Positions 24,760 through 33,413 of a DNA stretch of 64,000 nucleotides are shown here, piece by piece. How positions within the stretch are numbered: the stretch's first letter is position 1; every line of letters starts with the position of its first letter. The stretch covers positions 62,001 through 126,000 of the forward strand of contig NZ_QMFA01000013.1 in assembly GCF_003285005.1 (NCBI RefSeq), read 5' to 3'. The DNA is from Paenibacillus sp. YN15. GTDB taxonomy: Bacteria > Bacillota > Bacilli > Paenibacillales > NBRC-103111. The translations under genes were made by a program, and so were the position numbers. The notes under the pieces are model-generated. The model ran no database searches. It saw only the letters and a list, made by a program, of their open reading frames with translations, and had not been told where the DNA came from.

Positions 24760-27700
24760 ATGGGGAGGCGCCCATTTCCCAAGTTCCAGGAACCTGCGTC
24801 TGGGTGTTTGGCATATGTTGCAGATGACCAGTTCTGTAACCATTCGCCCATAGCAAAAATGGAAGGGAAGAGCCCCATGAAACGTAAAAGACTGTCAACG
24901 GACAGGAAACGCAAGGGTACGGGGAAAGGCATGATTGTCAACGCCCGCCAGTCTGAGCTGCGGTGGCTGGATGAACAGCCTGCAGAAACCGGGAAAACCA
25001 GGGACAGGCGGAAGCAGCCGGAGCGGGCTCCCGGAAAAGACGCGGCGGCACCATCTGCGCCGGCGTCACGGGTTGTGCCGGAAGCCGCGAAGCCAACCGC
25101 TCCTGCAGAAGCCGCGCCCATTGCATCAATCGCGTCAACTGCGCCAACCTTGCCCAATGCATCGGATGAGTTAATCGTGTCCAATGCATTAGCCGCATCA
25201 AAAGCGTCAACTGCGCCAAAGGCATCAACCGTGTCGAATGCGCCAATTGCGTCAAAAGCATCAACTGCGTCAAGTACGGCCCCGCCCGCAGTCCCTGCGG
25301 CAACGGTAAAGGCTGCGGCTTCCCGGAAGCAGCCGGCTAAACCTCCGGCTCCGCCTGCGCAAGCTCCCGAGGCCAAGGAAGCCGCGACCATTCCCAAGGC
25401 TGCTGCTCCCGAACCTCCCGCGGAAGCCGCGCCTGCGCCCGAACCAACCGCAAGCAAACTTCTGGAGCGCAAGGAGGAACTGCTCCACGCTCCGGTCATT
25501 TATACCGATGACATAACCGATCAGGCCGTAACCGGAAGCAAGCTGGCGGATGGCGCTGTGACTTCAGATAAAATTGTTCCGGGTTCGGTCCGGACCCGGG
25601 AGCTGGCGGATTATGCCGTAACGGAAGGCAAGCTTGCCAACGGGGCGGTTACCTCCGGCAAGCTGGCAGATGAATCCGTTGGCGCGGACCATCTCCGTGA
25701 TGGGGCCGTAACGGCGAACAAAATCGCATTATACAGCATTGCAGCAGACAAACTGGTGGACAGCTGCATCACCCGGGATAAGCTGGCGGATAAAATCATC
25801 GGCCGCATGCAGGTGGAGGACGGGGCAATCGAGGGCAAGCATCTGGCCGAAGGCATCATCGGCCCGGAGCATCTGCGCAGCCGGTCCATCGGGCCGGATC
25901 ACATGGCGGTGGCCTCCATCGGCGCCAGCCTGCTGATGAACGGGGCGGTTAACTCCGCCAAGCTGGGGGATGGCTCCGTATTGGAGGAGAAGCTGGCAGA
26001 TGGGGCTGTCACGTCGGAGAAGCTGCGCACCGGGAGCGTGGAAGCCCGCCACCTCAAGACGGAGTCCGTGCAGAGCGGCCATTTGCAGCCGTCCTCCGTT
26101 ACTTCCCGCCATTTGGTGGATGGGGCGGTAACTGAAAGCAAGATCAGCAAGGGCGAGGTGGGCCCGCTTCAACTGCGCAAAGGCGCCGTAGGGCAGGAGC
26201 ATCTGGACGATCAATCGGTCTCCACCCGCGCCCTGCAGAAGGAGGCGGTCACCGGCGAGAAGCTGGCTGCCGAGGCGGTCCAGGGGGGGCATATTGCCGC
26301 GGATGAAATCCGCACCGCCCATTTGCAGGCCGGATCGGTGACGGCGGAGAAGCTGGCGGAGGGCAGTGTGGGCAGCTCCGCTCTGGCAAAAGGCTCGGTG
26401 ACGGCAGAGAAGCTGGCGGCGGGTTCCGTAGGCGCCGAGCAAATTCAGGCCGGCTCCGTAGGCGAGCAGGCGCTGGCGGCCAACTCCGTAGCCGGCAACA
26501 AGCTGGCCAAGGGCAGCGTGACGGAAGAAAAGCTTGCCATGGATATTATCGGCAGCGACCATCTGAAGCAGGAAACGGTAAGGGGCTACCATATCACCAA
26601 AGGCGCCGTACATGGCTACCACCTGGAGCAGGAGGCGGTTACCAGCGAAAAGCTGGCCGACGAATCCGTATACGGCGCCAAGCTCCGCGCATCCTCCGTC
26701 ACCTCCCGGCATTTGGCGGATGGGGCGGTAGGCTTCCGCCATCTGGCCGGTTCCTCCGTAGGCGGGAAGCATGTGATCCCGGGCAGCCTGCAGGGCTCGC
26801 ATTTGGCCGACGGCGGCATAGGCTCCAACCAGATTGCTCCGGAATCCATCGGGGAAGCCCATCTGCATAACCGATCCGTGACCACCGACAAGCTGGCCTC
26901 CGGAGCAGTTACCGGCGAGAAGCTGGCTGTGGAGGCTGTGGCCAGCAAGCACATGAAGCCCGGTTCGGTCCACGGCTTCCATCTTCAATCCGGCTCCATC
27001 GGAGCCTCCCATCTGGAGAATGGGCTTCTCAAGCAGGAGCATTTCGGAACGGGATGCATTGACGCTTCCATTCTGGCTCCTTCCAGTGTCCAAGGGCTTC
27101 ATCTGGCGGATGGGGCCGTCACCGGGGCGAAGCTGGCAAACGGAACGGTCACCGGCAGCCATGTGGCCGAAGGCGCCATCGCCAGCAGTCATCTGGCCGA
27201 GGGTTCAGTCAGCGGCAGTCACGTGCAGGACGGCTCCATCATGTCCCGGCATCTTATGCCGGGCAGTGTGGGCGGCGAGCATCTGAAGCCTGCCAGCATC
27301 ACCACGGCCCATTTGGGGGATATTCAACTGGCTGCCGCCGCCATCATTGATCTTGTGGCCGGTACGGAGCAATTGGGCGACAATTGTGTGACGGCGGAAA
27401 AGCTGGCTTTGGATGCGGTCCACGGCGGCCATATCCAGGCCAATGCCATCCGGCCGGAGCATATCGGCCCTCAAGCCGTCTGGGGCGGGCATTTGCAGGA
27501 CGGAGCGGTGAATGCGGCGAAGCTGGCGGCGGGAGCCGTTGGCGGCGTTCATCTGGCCGACGGCGCTGTGGCTGAGCGGCATCTGTTGCCCGGAATCGTC
27601 GCAGGCCGGCATATTCAGCCGGGCAGCATTGCCACCGCCCATCTGGGCGCGGTAGAGCTGGACGCGGCAAACATCGTCAATCTCCAGGTGGGCGCCGATC

Positions 27701-28437
27701 ATTTGGGCAATGAATGCGTCACCTCGGAAAAGCTGGCCCTGGCCTCCGTCCGCAGCGAGCACATCGACAACGACGCCATCTATGGGGAGCATATCAGCTC
27801 CCATGCCGTGCAGGAGGAGCATTTGCAGGACGGCTCCATCACGTCGGCGAAGCTGTCGGAGGGGGCTGTGCGGGGAGTGCACCTGGCCGAGGAAAACATC
27901 GGCAGCCGGCATCTGCGGGACGGGATTATCGGGATGAGGCATTTGTCCGAGGAGATTTCGGGCATGCTGAAGCAGGCCCATGCTTTTGTGGAAGAGGCAA
28001 GCGCAGCCGCCCAATCGGCAGCCTCACAAATTGCGGAGGAAGCAATCGGCGGCGCCAAGCCGGCGGACGGAGCAGTCGATGGAACCAACCTGGCGGACGG
28101 AATAACGGATGGCAGCAAGCTGGTCAAAGGCGCGGTGGAGGAGGAGCATCTTTCACCTTCTCTCCGGCAGAAGCTGCAGCAGCTGTCGGAAGGGCCGCAA
28201 TGCGGCGTGGCTGCCTTCCAGTGTCCGGCGCTGCAGGAGACCTGCCAGCTGGAGATCATCCTGGACCGGCCATATCCGGCCAACGGCTATGTGCTGGTGG
28301 CGATGACCAGCCATCCGGCCTGTTATGCCGTTCTGAAGGAGCTTCATCCGGACAGGGCGGTCATCGAGCTGGTCCGTACCCAAATGAGCGGCGATATCTC
28401 AGGCGCAGTCAGTTGGATCGCCACTGCTATGAATTGA
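24760..28437 (+). CDS. Giant decapeptide-repeat protein, probable spore-surface fibre
   Basis: Protein of 1225 residues. After a basic segment (KRKRLSTDRKRKGTGKG) and a 180-residue Ala/Pro/Ser-rich region, bases 25519-27955 encode about 81 uninterrupted ten-residue units with the pattern x-G-[AS]-V-T-x-x-[KH]-L-x. Such short units usually form a beta-solenoid. Two longer super-repeats occur near 27285 and 27625 (TAHLG..., then CVTxEKLAL). The tail has an Ala-rich coiled part, then a compact C-terminal domain ending AVSWIATAMN, which recalls proteins named for a WIAG tail. There is no signal peptide, as expected for coat or crust proteins made in the mother cell. ATG 24760 has an ideal ribosome site (AGGAGGAGGG); ATG 24877, starting MKRKR, is a credible alternative. 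Confidence 0.8.
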   Translation: MGRRPFPKFQEPASGCLAYVADDQFCNHSPIAKMEGKSPMKRKRLSTDRKRKGTGKGMIVNARQSELRWLDEQPAETGKTRDRRKQPERAPGKDAAAPSAPASRVVPEAAKPTAPAEAAPIASIASTAPTLPNASDELIVSNALAASKASTAPKASTVSNAPIASKASTASSTAPPAVPAATVKAAASRKQPAKPPAPPAQAPEAKEAATIPKAAAPEPPAEAAPAPEPTASKLLERKEELLHAPVIYTDDITDQAVTGSKLADGAVTSDKIVPGSVRTRELADYAVTEGKLANGAVTSGKLADESVGADHLRDGAVTANKIALYSIAADKLVDSCITRDKLADKIIGRMQVEDGAIEGKHLAEGIIGPEHLRSRSIGPDHMAVASIGASLLMNGAVNSAKLGDGSVLEEKLADGAVTSEKLRTGSVEARHLKTESVQSGHLQPSSVTSRHLVDGAVTESKISKGEVGPLQLRKGAVGQEHLDDQSVSTRALQKEAVTGEKLAAEAVQGGHIAADEIRTAHLQAGSVTAEKLAEGSVGSSALAKGSVTAEKLAAGSVGAEQIQAGSVGEQALAANSVAGNKLAKGSVTEEKLAMDIIGSDHLKQETVRGYHITKGAVHGYHLEQEAVTSEKLADESVYGAKLRASSVTSRHLADGAVGFRHLAGSSVGGKHVIPGSLQGSHLADGGIGSNQIAPESIGEAHLHNRSVTTDKLASGAVTGEKLAVEAVASKHMKPGSVHGFHLQSGSIGASHLENGLLKQEHFGTGCIDASILAPSSVQGLHLADGAVTGAKLANGTVTGSHVAEGAIASSHLAEGSVSGSHVQDGSIMSRHLMPGSVGGEHLKPASITTAHLGDIQLAAAAIIDLVAGTEQLGDNCVTAEKLALDAVHGGHIQANAIRPEHIGPQAVWGGHLQDGAVNAAKLAAGAVGGVHLADGAVAERHLLPGIVAGRHIQPGSIATAHLGAVELDAANIVNLQVGADHLGNECVTSEKLALASVRSEHIDNDAIYGEHISSHAVQEEHLQDGSITSAKLSEGAVRGVHLAEENIGSRHLRDGIIGMRHLSEEISGMLKQAHAFVEEASAAAQSAASQIAEEAIGGAKPADGAVDGTNLADGITDGSKLVKGAVEEEHLSPSLRQKLQQLSEGPQCGVAAFQCPALQETCQLEIILDRPYPANGYVLVAMTSHPACYAVLKELHPDRAVIELVRTQMSGDISGAVSWIATAMN

Positions 28438-28460
28438 GGCTGCCCACGCGGAAATCAGGC

Positions 28461-28511
28461 GGGGCTGTCCCCCAAGCGGAGCTTTATCCGCCCGGGGACA
28501 GTCCCTTTTTT
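28461..28511 (+). terminator. Terminator of the repeat-protein gene
   Basis: GGGGCTGTCCCC (28461-28472) pairs with GGGGACAGTCCC (28494-28505), with an inner GCGGA/TCCGC stem, followed by TTTTTT. Confidence 0.9.
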
Positions 28512-28597
28512 CTTTTTAACGGCGGACAGGGCTCCTGTCCCGCTCCTATCCCGCTTCTGTCCATGCCCGCCTGCGCCCGCAGTGTGCAAGCGCCGTT

Positions 28598-28624
28598 ACA
28601 CTCTTTTCACGGTTACATACTATA
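28598..28624 (+). promoter_or_regulatory. Candidate sigma-K promoter
   Basis: ACA (28598-28600), 15-base spacer and CATACTATA (28616-28624) match the sigma-K pattern AC-N15/16-CATAnnnTA. The site lies 34 bases before the next gene and after a terminator, so it is well placed to start the spore glycosylation operon in the mother cell. SpoIVFB, which activates sigma-K, is encoded at 3.5 kb. Confidence 0.6.
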
Positions 28625-28657
28625 GGATGAAACCAAGGACATTTGGAGGTGGCATAT

Positions 28658-29500
28658 TTGGTCAAAGTTAAGCGCACCCGAAAAGGAGCAGCCCCGTTCC
28701 GGCGGAAGCCCGCCGCTTTGGAAATTCCGGCGGGGGGGCGGCCGCTGCCTATCCAAAACGCCGACCAGCCCAAGGTTTCCGTGATTATACCGGTCATGAA
28801 CGAACGAAGATCCATTCAGGCAGTCATCCGGGCAGCCAGAAGCGTACATCCGGAGGCGGAGGTCATTGTGGTTTCCAACGGCTCCACAGACGGCACCCGC
28901 CAATTGGCGGAGGCTGCCGGGGCACGGGTTCTCTTCTTCCCTGAGCCGCTGGGCCATGACGTGGGAAGAAGCATCGGGGCCCATCACGCCAAGGGAGAAA
29001 TTCTTGTTTTTACGGATGGGGATATTGTCATTCCGGGCAGCCGGCTGCGCACCTTCGTGACGGCGGTTGAGAATGGGGCGGATATTGCCCTGAACACTTA
29101 TTCCGGGGCGGTAGACCAGATGCAGGTACACAGCGTCGTGCTGGCCAAATATGCGCTGAACGCCGTATTGGCCAAACCCGAGCTGAAGGGAATGTCCCTG
29201 ACTGCCATTCCCCATGCCATGAGCCGGGAAGCGGCCAAGCGGATCGGCTTTGAGCATCTGGCTGTCCCTCCCTTGGCCCAAGCAATCGCCGCAGCCTCAG
29301 GCTTGAAGCTGGTGCCGGCCTGCTATGTGGAGGTGGGCAGCGCGAATCCCAAACGGCGGAGAAGGTGGAAGAACGGGCGGGACCCGCTGGAGGGGCTGAT
29401 TCTGGGAGATCATCTGGAGGCCATCGGCTGGCTGCTGGAGCGCAACGGCCCCCGGGGACAGTTTCCCGACACGCCCAAACGAAGGGATGTGATCCGGTGA
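28658..29500 (+). CDS. GT2-like glycosyltransferase with basic N-terminus
   Basis: Protein of 280 residues. A Lys/Arg-rich start (KVKRTRKGAAPFRRKP) precedes a GT-A domain: VSVIIPVMNERRSI, VIVVSNGSTDGTRQL, and ILVFTDGDIVIPG with an intact D-x-D. Length is short for GT2. TTG 28658 follows GGAGGTGG; GTG 28649 and TTG 28643 overlap that site and are unlikely. It is the first gene after a sigma-K-like promoter, and its stop overlaps the next start (GTGA). Confidence 0.82.
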   Translation: MVKVKRTRKGAAPFRRKPAALEIPAGGRPLPIQNADQPKVSVIIPVMNERRSIQAVIRAARSVHPEAEVIVVSNGSTDGTRQLAEAAGARVLFFPEPLGHDVGRSIGAHHAKGEILVFTDGDIVIPGSRLRTFVTAVENGADIALNTYSGAVDQMQVHSVVLAKYALNAVLAKPELKGMSLTAIPHAMSREAAKRIGFEHLAVPPLAQAIAAASGLKLVPACYVEVGSANPKRRRRWKNGRDPLEGLILGDHLEAIGWLLERNGPRGQFPDTPKRRDVIR

Positions 29501-30687
29501 AAGCTGCAACCGCGACTGCAACAACCAGAGCGAAGAGAACCGCCCCCGGCTCCGCCAAAAGCCGCCGCCCGGCGCGCATATCGGCCCGCCGCTCTGCCGC
29601 CGGCAAGTCCGGCGCCAAAGCGGGACGTGCCCATGGGCGCAAGGCCTCCGCCGCCGCCGGATCACGGGCCAGGAGCAAGCGGACGGCAAGGCCGCAGCGC
29701 CTGGGCGCCCGGGCCGCCGGTTATGCCGCCGGCCGCTCCGCTCCCAGAGGCGTCTCCGCCGTCGGGAAGCTGGCTGCGGCGGCCAGCCGGGCCTGGTCCC
29801 GCTGGTGGAACGGCCGGTTCAAGAGCGGCCCGGGAAGATTATACATGCAGCATGCCAAGAGCTTCATGCGGGGTTATGGCCAGGCCTGCGGCCAGCCGCT
29901 CAGCCGGTTTATCCCGCTGCCGACGGAGAGGAGCGCATCCGCCGTAGTTCACGCCGCCGCAGGCGATCCGGCCGTCGGCGCTGTGCTGGAGCAGCTGGGG
30001 CGGCTGGCCTTGGATGAAATCATTGTTGTGGCAGGCAGCCTGCCGGATGACCTGCGGCGGCTCGTCCGGGAGCATCCCGCCGGTCCGGTGCTGATCCATT
30101 ATCCCGAGCCGTTGGGTTATGGCGCAGGCAGGGCGGTGGGGGCCAGGTTCGCCGCATCGGATATTGTGCTGTTTCTGGAGGAGCATGAGCCGGTCCGGGC
30201 GGAGCAGCTTCTTCCGTTTATTGCTTCCATTGCCAAAGGCAATGATCTGGCGGTCTGCGGGATGCCCGGCCAGCGTGTGCCGTTCCGGAGCCGTGAGCCG
30301 GCCGCCATCCTGAAGGAATTTATGAATATGGCGCAAGGGCGCCGGGATCTGGGAACAGCCTCGCTGGAGCATTGTCCCCATGCTCTCTCCCGGAGAGCGA
30401 TTGACCGACTGGGAGCGGCCAGTCTGGCTGTGCCGCCGGTGGCGCAAACCGCCGCCCTCCTCCAGGGACTCCGGGCGGCAGCGGTGCCCGCCGCCGCTCC
30501 TGCCCGGCGCGGAGGAGCGGGCATCCGCCAGGAAACCGCGGCCGCCTCCGTCCCAATGCCCGAGGTGCTGATGGGGGACCGGCTGGAGGCCTTCCACGAG
30601 CAAATCCGCGCCACCGGGCCGCGCTCCCGGTTCCCGGACCGCCTGCGCAAGCGGGATGCGGCAAAGGAGGCAGTCACATGCGAATGA
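29497..30687 (+). CDS. Protamine-like tail fused to a degenerate GT2 domain
   Basis: Protein of 396 residues. The first 110 residues are almost entirely Ala, Arg, Lys, Ser and Gly, including GYAAGRS near residue 75. From about residue 145 the order of segments mirrors the preceding glycosyltransferase: DEIIVVAGSLPDDL for VIVVSNGSTDGT, IHYPEPLGYGAGRAVGARF for the matching PEPLGHDVGRSIGAHH, and VLFLEEHEPV where VFTDGDIVI carries the D-x-D. The acidic D-x-D is therefore lost, so catalysis is doubtful. The C-terminal MGDRLEAFHEQIRATGPRSR also matches the partner's LGDHLEAIGWLLERNGPRGQ. The two look like an ancient tandem duplication. GTG 29497 overlaps the previous stop. It may be a scaffold or targeting subunit. 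Confidence 0.7.
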   Translation: MKAATATATTRAKRTAPGSAKSRRPARISARRSAAGKSGAKAGRAHGRKASAAAGSRARSKRTARPQRLGARAAGYAAGRSAPRGVSAVGKLAAAASRAWSRWWNGRFKSGPGRLYMQHAKSFMRGYGQACGQPLSRFIPLPTERSASAVVHAAAGDPAVGAVLEQLGRLALDEIIVVAGSLPDDLRRLVREHPAGPVLIHYPEPLGYGAGRAVGARFAASDIVLFLEEHEPVRAEQLLPFIASIAKGNDLAVCGMPGQRVPFRSREPAAILKEFMNMAQGRRDLGTASLEHCPHALSRRAIDRLGAASLAVPPVAQTAALLQGLRAAAVPAAAPARRGGAGIRQETAAASVPMPEVLMGDRLEAFHEQIRATGPRSRFPDRLRKRDAAKEAVTCE

Positions 30688-31415
30688 CCAGCATCATCAT
30701 TCCCACCCGCAACGGACTGGAGCTTCTGACTCCCTGTGTGGAGGCTATCCGGACTTATACCGCCACGCCGCATGAAATCATTGTTGTGGACAACGGCTCT
30801 ACAGACGGAACATTGGACTATTGCGTGCGGGAAAAGCTGGCTTTTGTTTCTTTTCCGGACAATGCCGGTTTTCCCGCCGCCTGCAATGCCGGTTTGAAAA
30901 TAGCAATGGGGGATGCCTTGCTGCTCCTGAACAACGATGTGGTAGTGACTCATCGTTGGCTGGACAATATGCTGGATTGTCTGGACGCAAGCCCCGACAT
31001 CGGCGCCGCCGGACCCCGCTCCAATTATGTCAGCGGCCGCCAGCAGGATGACGCGCCATACAGCACGATGGAGGAGTTTCACGCCTGGTCATTGGAACGC
31101 AACAGCCCCGACTCCTCCCGGCGCGTTCCTCTGGACCGGCTGGTGGGCTTCTGCCTTTTGTTCAAACGGGAGGTGATGGAGCGGATCGGCCTTCTGGATG
31201 AGCGGTTTTCGCCGGGACACTATGAGGATGACGATTACTGCTACCGGATCAGGCTGGCCGGGTTCCGGCTCATGATGGTGGGGGATGCCTTCGTGCACCA
31301 CCACGGAAGCGCCAGCTTCCGGAAGCAGGACAGCGCGCTTCTCGCATCGCTGATTGAAGCCAATTACCGCAAATTTATGGATAAATGGGGGATTGATCCC
31401 CGCCAGTATATATGA
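30678..31415 (+). CDS. GT2 glycosyltransferase (rhamnosyltransferase-like)
   Basis: Protein of 245 residues: TSIIIPTRNGLELL, EIIVVDNGSTDGTLDY, LLLLNNDVVVTHRWLD and, near the C-terminus, LLDERFSPGHYEDDDYCYRI. The GFxxxxKREVMERIG and EDDDYCYR motifs are typical of rhamnosyl- and related GT2 transferases. It overlaps the previous gene by 10 bases. With dTDP-L-rhamnose genes in the window, rhamnose is a reasonable donor, though unproven. Confidence 0.85.
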   Translation: MRMTSIIIPTRNGLELLTPCVEAIRTYTATPHEIIVVDNGSTDGTLDYCVREKLAFVSFPDNAGFPAACNAGLKIAMGDALLLLNNDVVVTHRWLDNMLDCLDASPDIGAAGPRSNYVSGRQQDDAPYSTMEEFHAWSLERNSPDSSRRVPLDRLVGFCLLFKREVMERIGLLDERFSPGHYEDDDYCYRIRLAGFRLMMVGDAFVHHHGSASFRKQDSALLASLIEANYRKFMDKWGIDPRQYI

Positions 31416-31439
31416 GCATCTGAAAGGAGGAGAAGGCTG

Positions 31440-32177
31440 GTGAAAGGAGTCATTCTTGCGGGCGGCAAGGGTACGCGCCTTTATCCGCTGACGCGGGTCA
31501 TCAATAAGCACCTGCTTCCCGTCGGGCAGCTGCCCATGATTATGCACGGGATCAACAAGCTCAAGGAAGCCGGCATTACAAGCATATGCATCGTAACGGG
31601 CAAGGAGAGCGCCGGACAGTTTGCGGAATTGCTGGGGAGCGGCTCCGAGTGGGGAGTTGCTCTTCATTATTGCATCCAGGATGACGCCGGGGGAATTGCC
31701 CAGGCACTGGGACTGGTGGAAATTTTCATCCTTCCCGGGGAAGCCTTCGTGGTGCTTCTGGGCGATAACCTGTTTGAGGCCTCCCTGTCGCCCTTCATGC
31801 GCGCATTCCAGGGCAAAACCGGCCAGGCGGCGGTGCTGCTGAAGGAAGTGGAGGACCCAAGACGCTACGGAGTCCCCCATTTGGCAGACGGCCGGATTAC
31901 CCGGATTGAAGAAAAGCCGGAGAATCCGCCATCCAGCTTCAGCGTGACCGGCATTTATTTTTATGATGATGCGGTTTTTGAGATTATCCGGTCCATTCAC
32001 CCCTCCAAACGGGGGGAGCTGGAAATAACCGATGTCAATAATGTTTATGCGGGACAGGGGAAGCTTTCCCATCATATTCTGGAGGGCTGGTGGATGGATG
32101 CGGGAACCTTCGAGTCCCTGGCGGCGGTTAACCGGCTGGCCGGCGGCTCCGGCGCAGCGGAGTCCCGCAAGGAATAA
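31440..32177 (+). CDS. spsI: Sugar-phosphate nucleotidyltransferase, SpsI/RfbA-like
   Basis: Protein of 245 residues with GGKGTRLYPLT (nucleotide loop), LPMIMHGINKLKEAG, VLLGDNLF, and RRYGVPHLADGRITRIEEKPENP. This short length equals B. subtilis SpsI, a glucose-1-phosphate thymidylyltransferase of the spore polysaccharide operon. It would make dTDP-glucose for the rfbB-C-D genes located 10 kb away. GTG 31440 follows AAAGGAGG. It is between glycosyltransferase and CgeB-like genes, consistent with SpsI. Confidence 0.85.
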   Translation: MKGVILAGGKGTRLYPLTRVINKHLLPVGQLPMIMHGINKLKEAGITSICIVTGKESAGQFAELLGSGSEWGVALHYCIQDDAGGIAQALGLVEIFILPGEAFVVLLGDNLFEASLSPFMRAFQGKTGQAAVLLKEVEDPRRYGVPHLADGRITRIEEKPENPPSSFSVTGIYFYDDAVFEIIRSIHPSKRGELEITDVNNVYAGQGKLSHHILEGWWMDAGTFESLAAVNRLAGGSGAAESRKE

Positions 32178-32212
32178 CGGGGATCAATGAGAGGAAACGG
32201 AGGGATTATGCC

Positions 32213-33385
32213 ATGAAACGGTCATTGAAGCGGCAGGTCCGGCGGCAGTCGCCTGTCCGGAAAACCCGCCCCAGCCCTTCAACAGCGGCACTGACACCAG
32301 CCGTAATGGAGGAGAGAAGAGCGGCCGGATTCCGGCTGGGCTTCGACTACGGCTACAGCTGGGGGAGAAGCCAAGCGGTTCTGCTCCAGGCGCCTCCCCA
32401 GGTGACGAACATATGGGATATCCGGGTATTATTCGTCATGTCCGGCAAAGGCGTCCCCTATTCTCCCATTGACCAGGCGATTTATGAGGCTTTGCAGGCC
32501 AATGTCAGAGAGTGTGCCGCCATTTCACCCGTTGGCCCCATTCTGGAGCTGGCGGATCAGGCGAGGCCGGACCTGGTGCTTGTCCTGGAGGGAATGGAGC
32601 TGCCTGTGGAAGTGGCGGATGGGCTGCGGATGCGGGGAATCCGGACGGCTGTCTGGTTCACCGACGATCCGTATTATGTGGATGTGACGGAAAAGCTTGC
32701 GGTTCATTACGATGATGTGTTTACCCTGGAGCTGAATTGTGTCCCCTTCTATCAATCCATCGGCTGCCCCCGGGTCCATTATCTGCCCCTGGGGGCAAAT
32801 CCGGCTGTTTTCCGTCCCCAGCCTGTGCCAACCACCTACCGCCGGGACGTAAGCTTTATCGGCTCCGCCTATTGGAACCGGGTTTCCTTCGTCAACAGCA
32901 TCCTGCCGGTGCTGGAGAACAGCAACTCCATGATCTCCGGATGGTGGTGGGAGCGGCTGCCCTCCGCGAAACGGCTGGGCCAGCGGCTTCAGTCCGGAGT
33001 CTGGCTGTCCCCTGAGGAAACGGCCAAATTTTATTACGGCTCCCGCATTGTGTTAAATGTGCACAGAGCCTATGACGACGAGTCCTACAACTGCAATGTC
33101 CGCAAAATTCCCGCATATTCGGTGAATCCGCGGACCTTCGAGATCGCCGCCAGCGGCGCTTTCCAGATGACCGATGAACGCAGCGATTTGCTGAACTTCT
33201 ATACGCCGGGGGAGGAAGTGGTCACCTTTGCATCCCCGGAGGAATGTATGGAGAAAATCCGGCATTACCTGGCCCACGAGGATGAACGGCGGGAAATCGC
33301 CCTCCGCGGGCTCCGCCGGACATTGTCCGACCACACCTACCACAAGCGTATTCAATCGCTCCTGACCAGCGTGTTCACAGACTAA
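32213..33385 (+). CDS. CgeB-like spore maturation glycosyltransferase with Gly-aromatic repeat
   Basis: CgeB-type GT-B protein of 390 residues: DLVLVLEGMELPVE, RTAVWFTDDPYYVDV, VHYLPLGANPAVFRP, DVSFIGSAYWNR, NVHRAYDD..YNCNVRKIPAYSVNPRTFEIAASGAFQMTDER. In B. subtilis CgeB affects the outermost spore layer and is under sigma-K and GerE. The first 35 residues are basic (MKRSLKRQVRRQ), followed by glycines at exactly 39, 43, 47 and 51 with aromatic residues after most (AGFRLGFDYGYSWGRS). A similar module is in the paralogue at 34276 and the small protein at 36563. Confidence 0.83.
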   Translation: MKRSLKRQVRRQSPVRKTRPSPSTAALTPAVMEERRAAGFRLGFDYGYSWGRSQAVLLQAPPQVTNIWDIRVLFVMSGKGVPYSPIDQAIYEALQANVRECAAISPVGPILELADQARPDLVLVLEGMELPVEVADGLRMRGIRTAVWFTDDPYYVDVTEKLAVHYDDVFTLELNCVPFYQSIGCPRVHYLPLGANPAVFRPQPVPTTYRRDVSFIGSAYWNRVSFVNSILPVLENSNSMISGWWWERLPSAKRLGQRLQSGVWLSPEETAKFYYGSRIVLNVHRAYDDESYNCNVRKIPAYSVNPRTFEIAASGAFQMTDERSDLLNFYTPGEEVVTFASPEECMEKIRHYLAHEDERREIALRGLRRTLSDHTYHKRIQSLLTSVFTD

Positions 33386-33413
33386 TTTTATGAAGACAAG
33401 AGGCGGTGACAGA

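Noticed and set aside
25729-27192. A 487-codon minus-strand frame within the decapeptide gene
   Set aside because: The 30-bp coding periodicity keeps the opposite strand free of stops; there is no start signal and no independent support.
25519-27955. CRISPR-like spacing of about 30 bp repeats
   Set aside because: The repeats are contiguous, degenerate at the DNA level and coding; there are no unique spacers and no cas genes.
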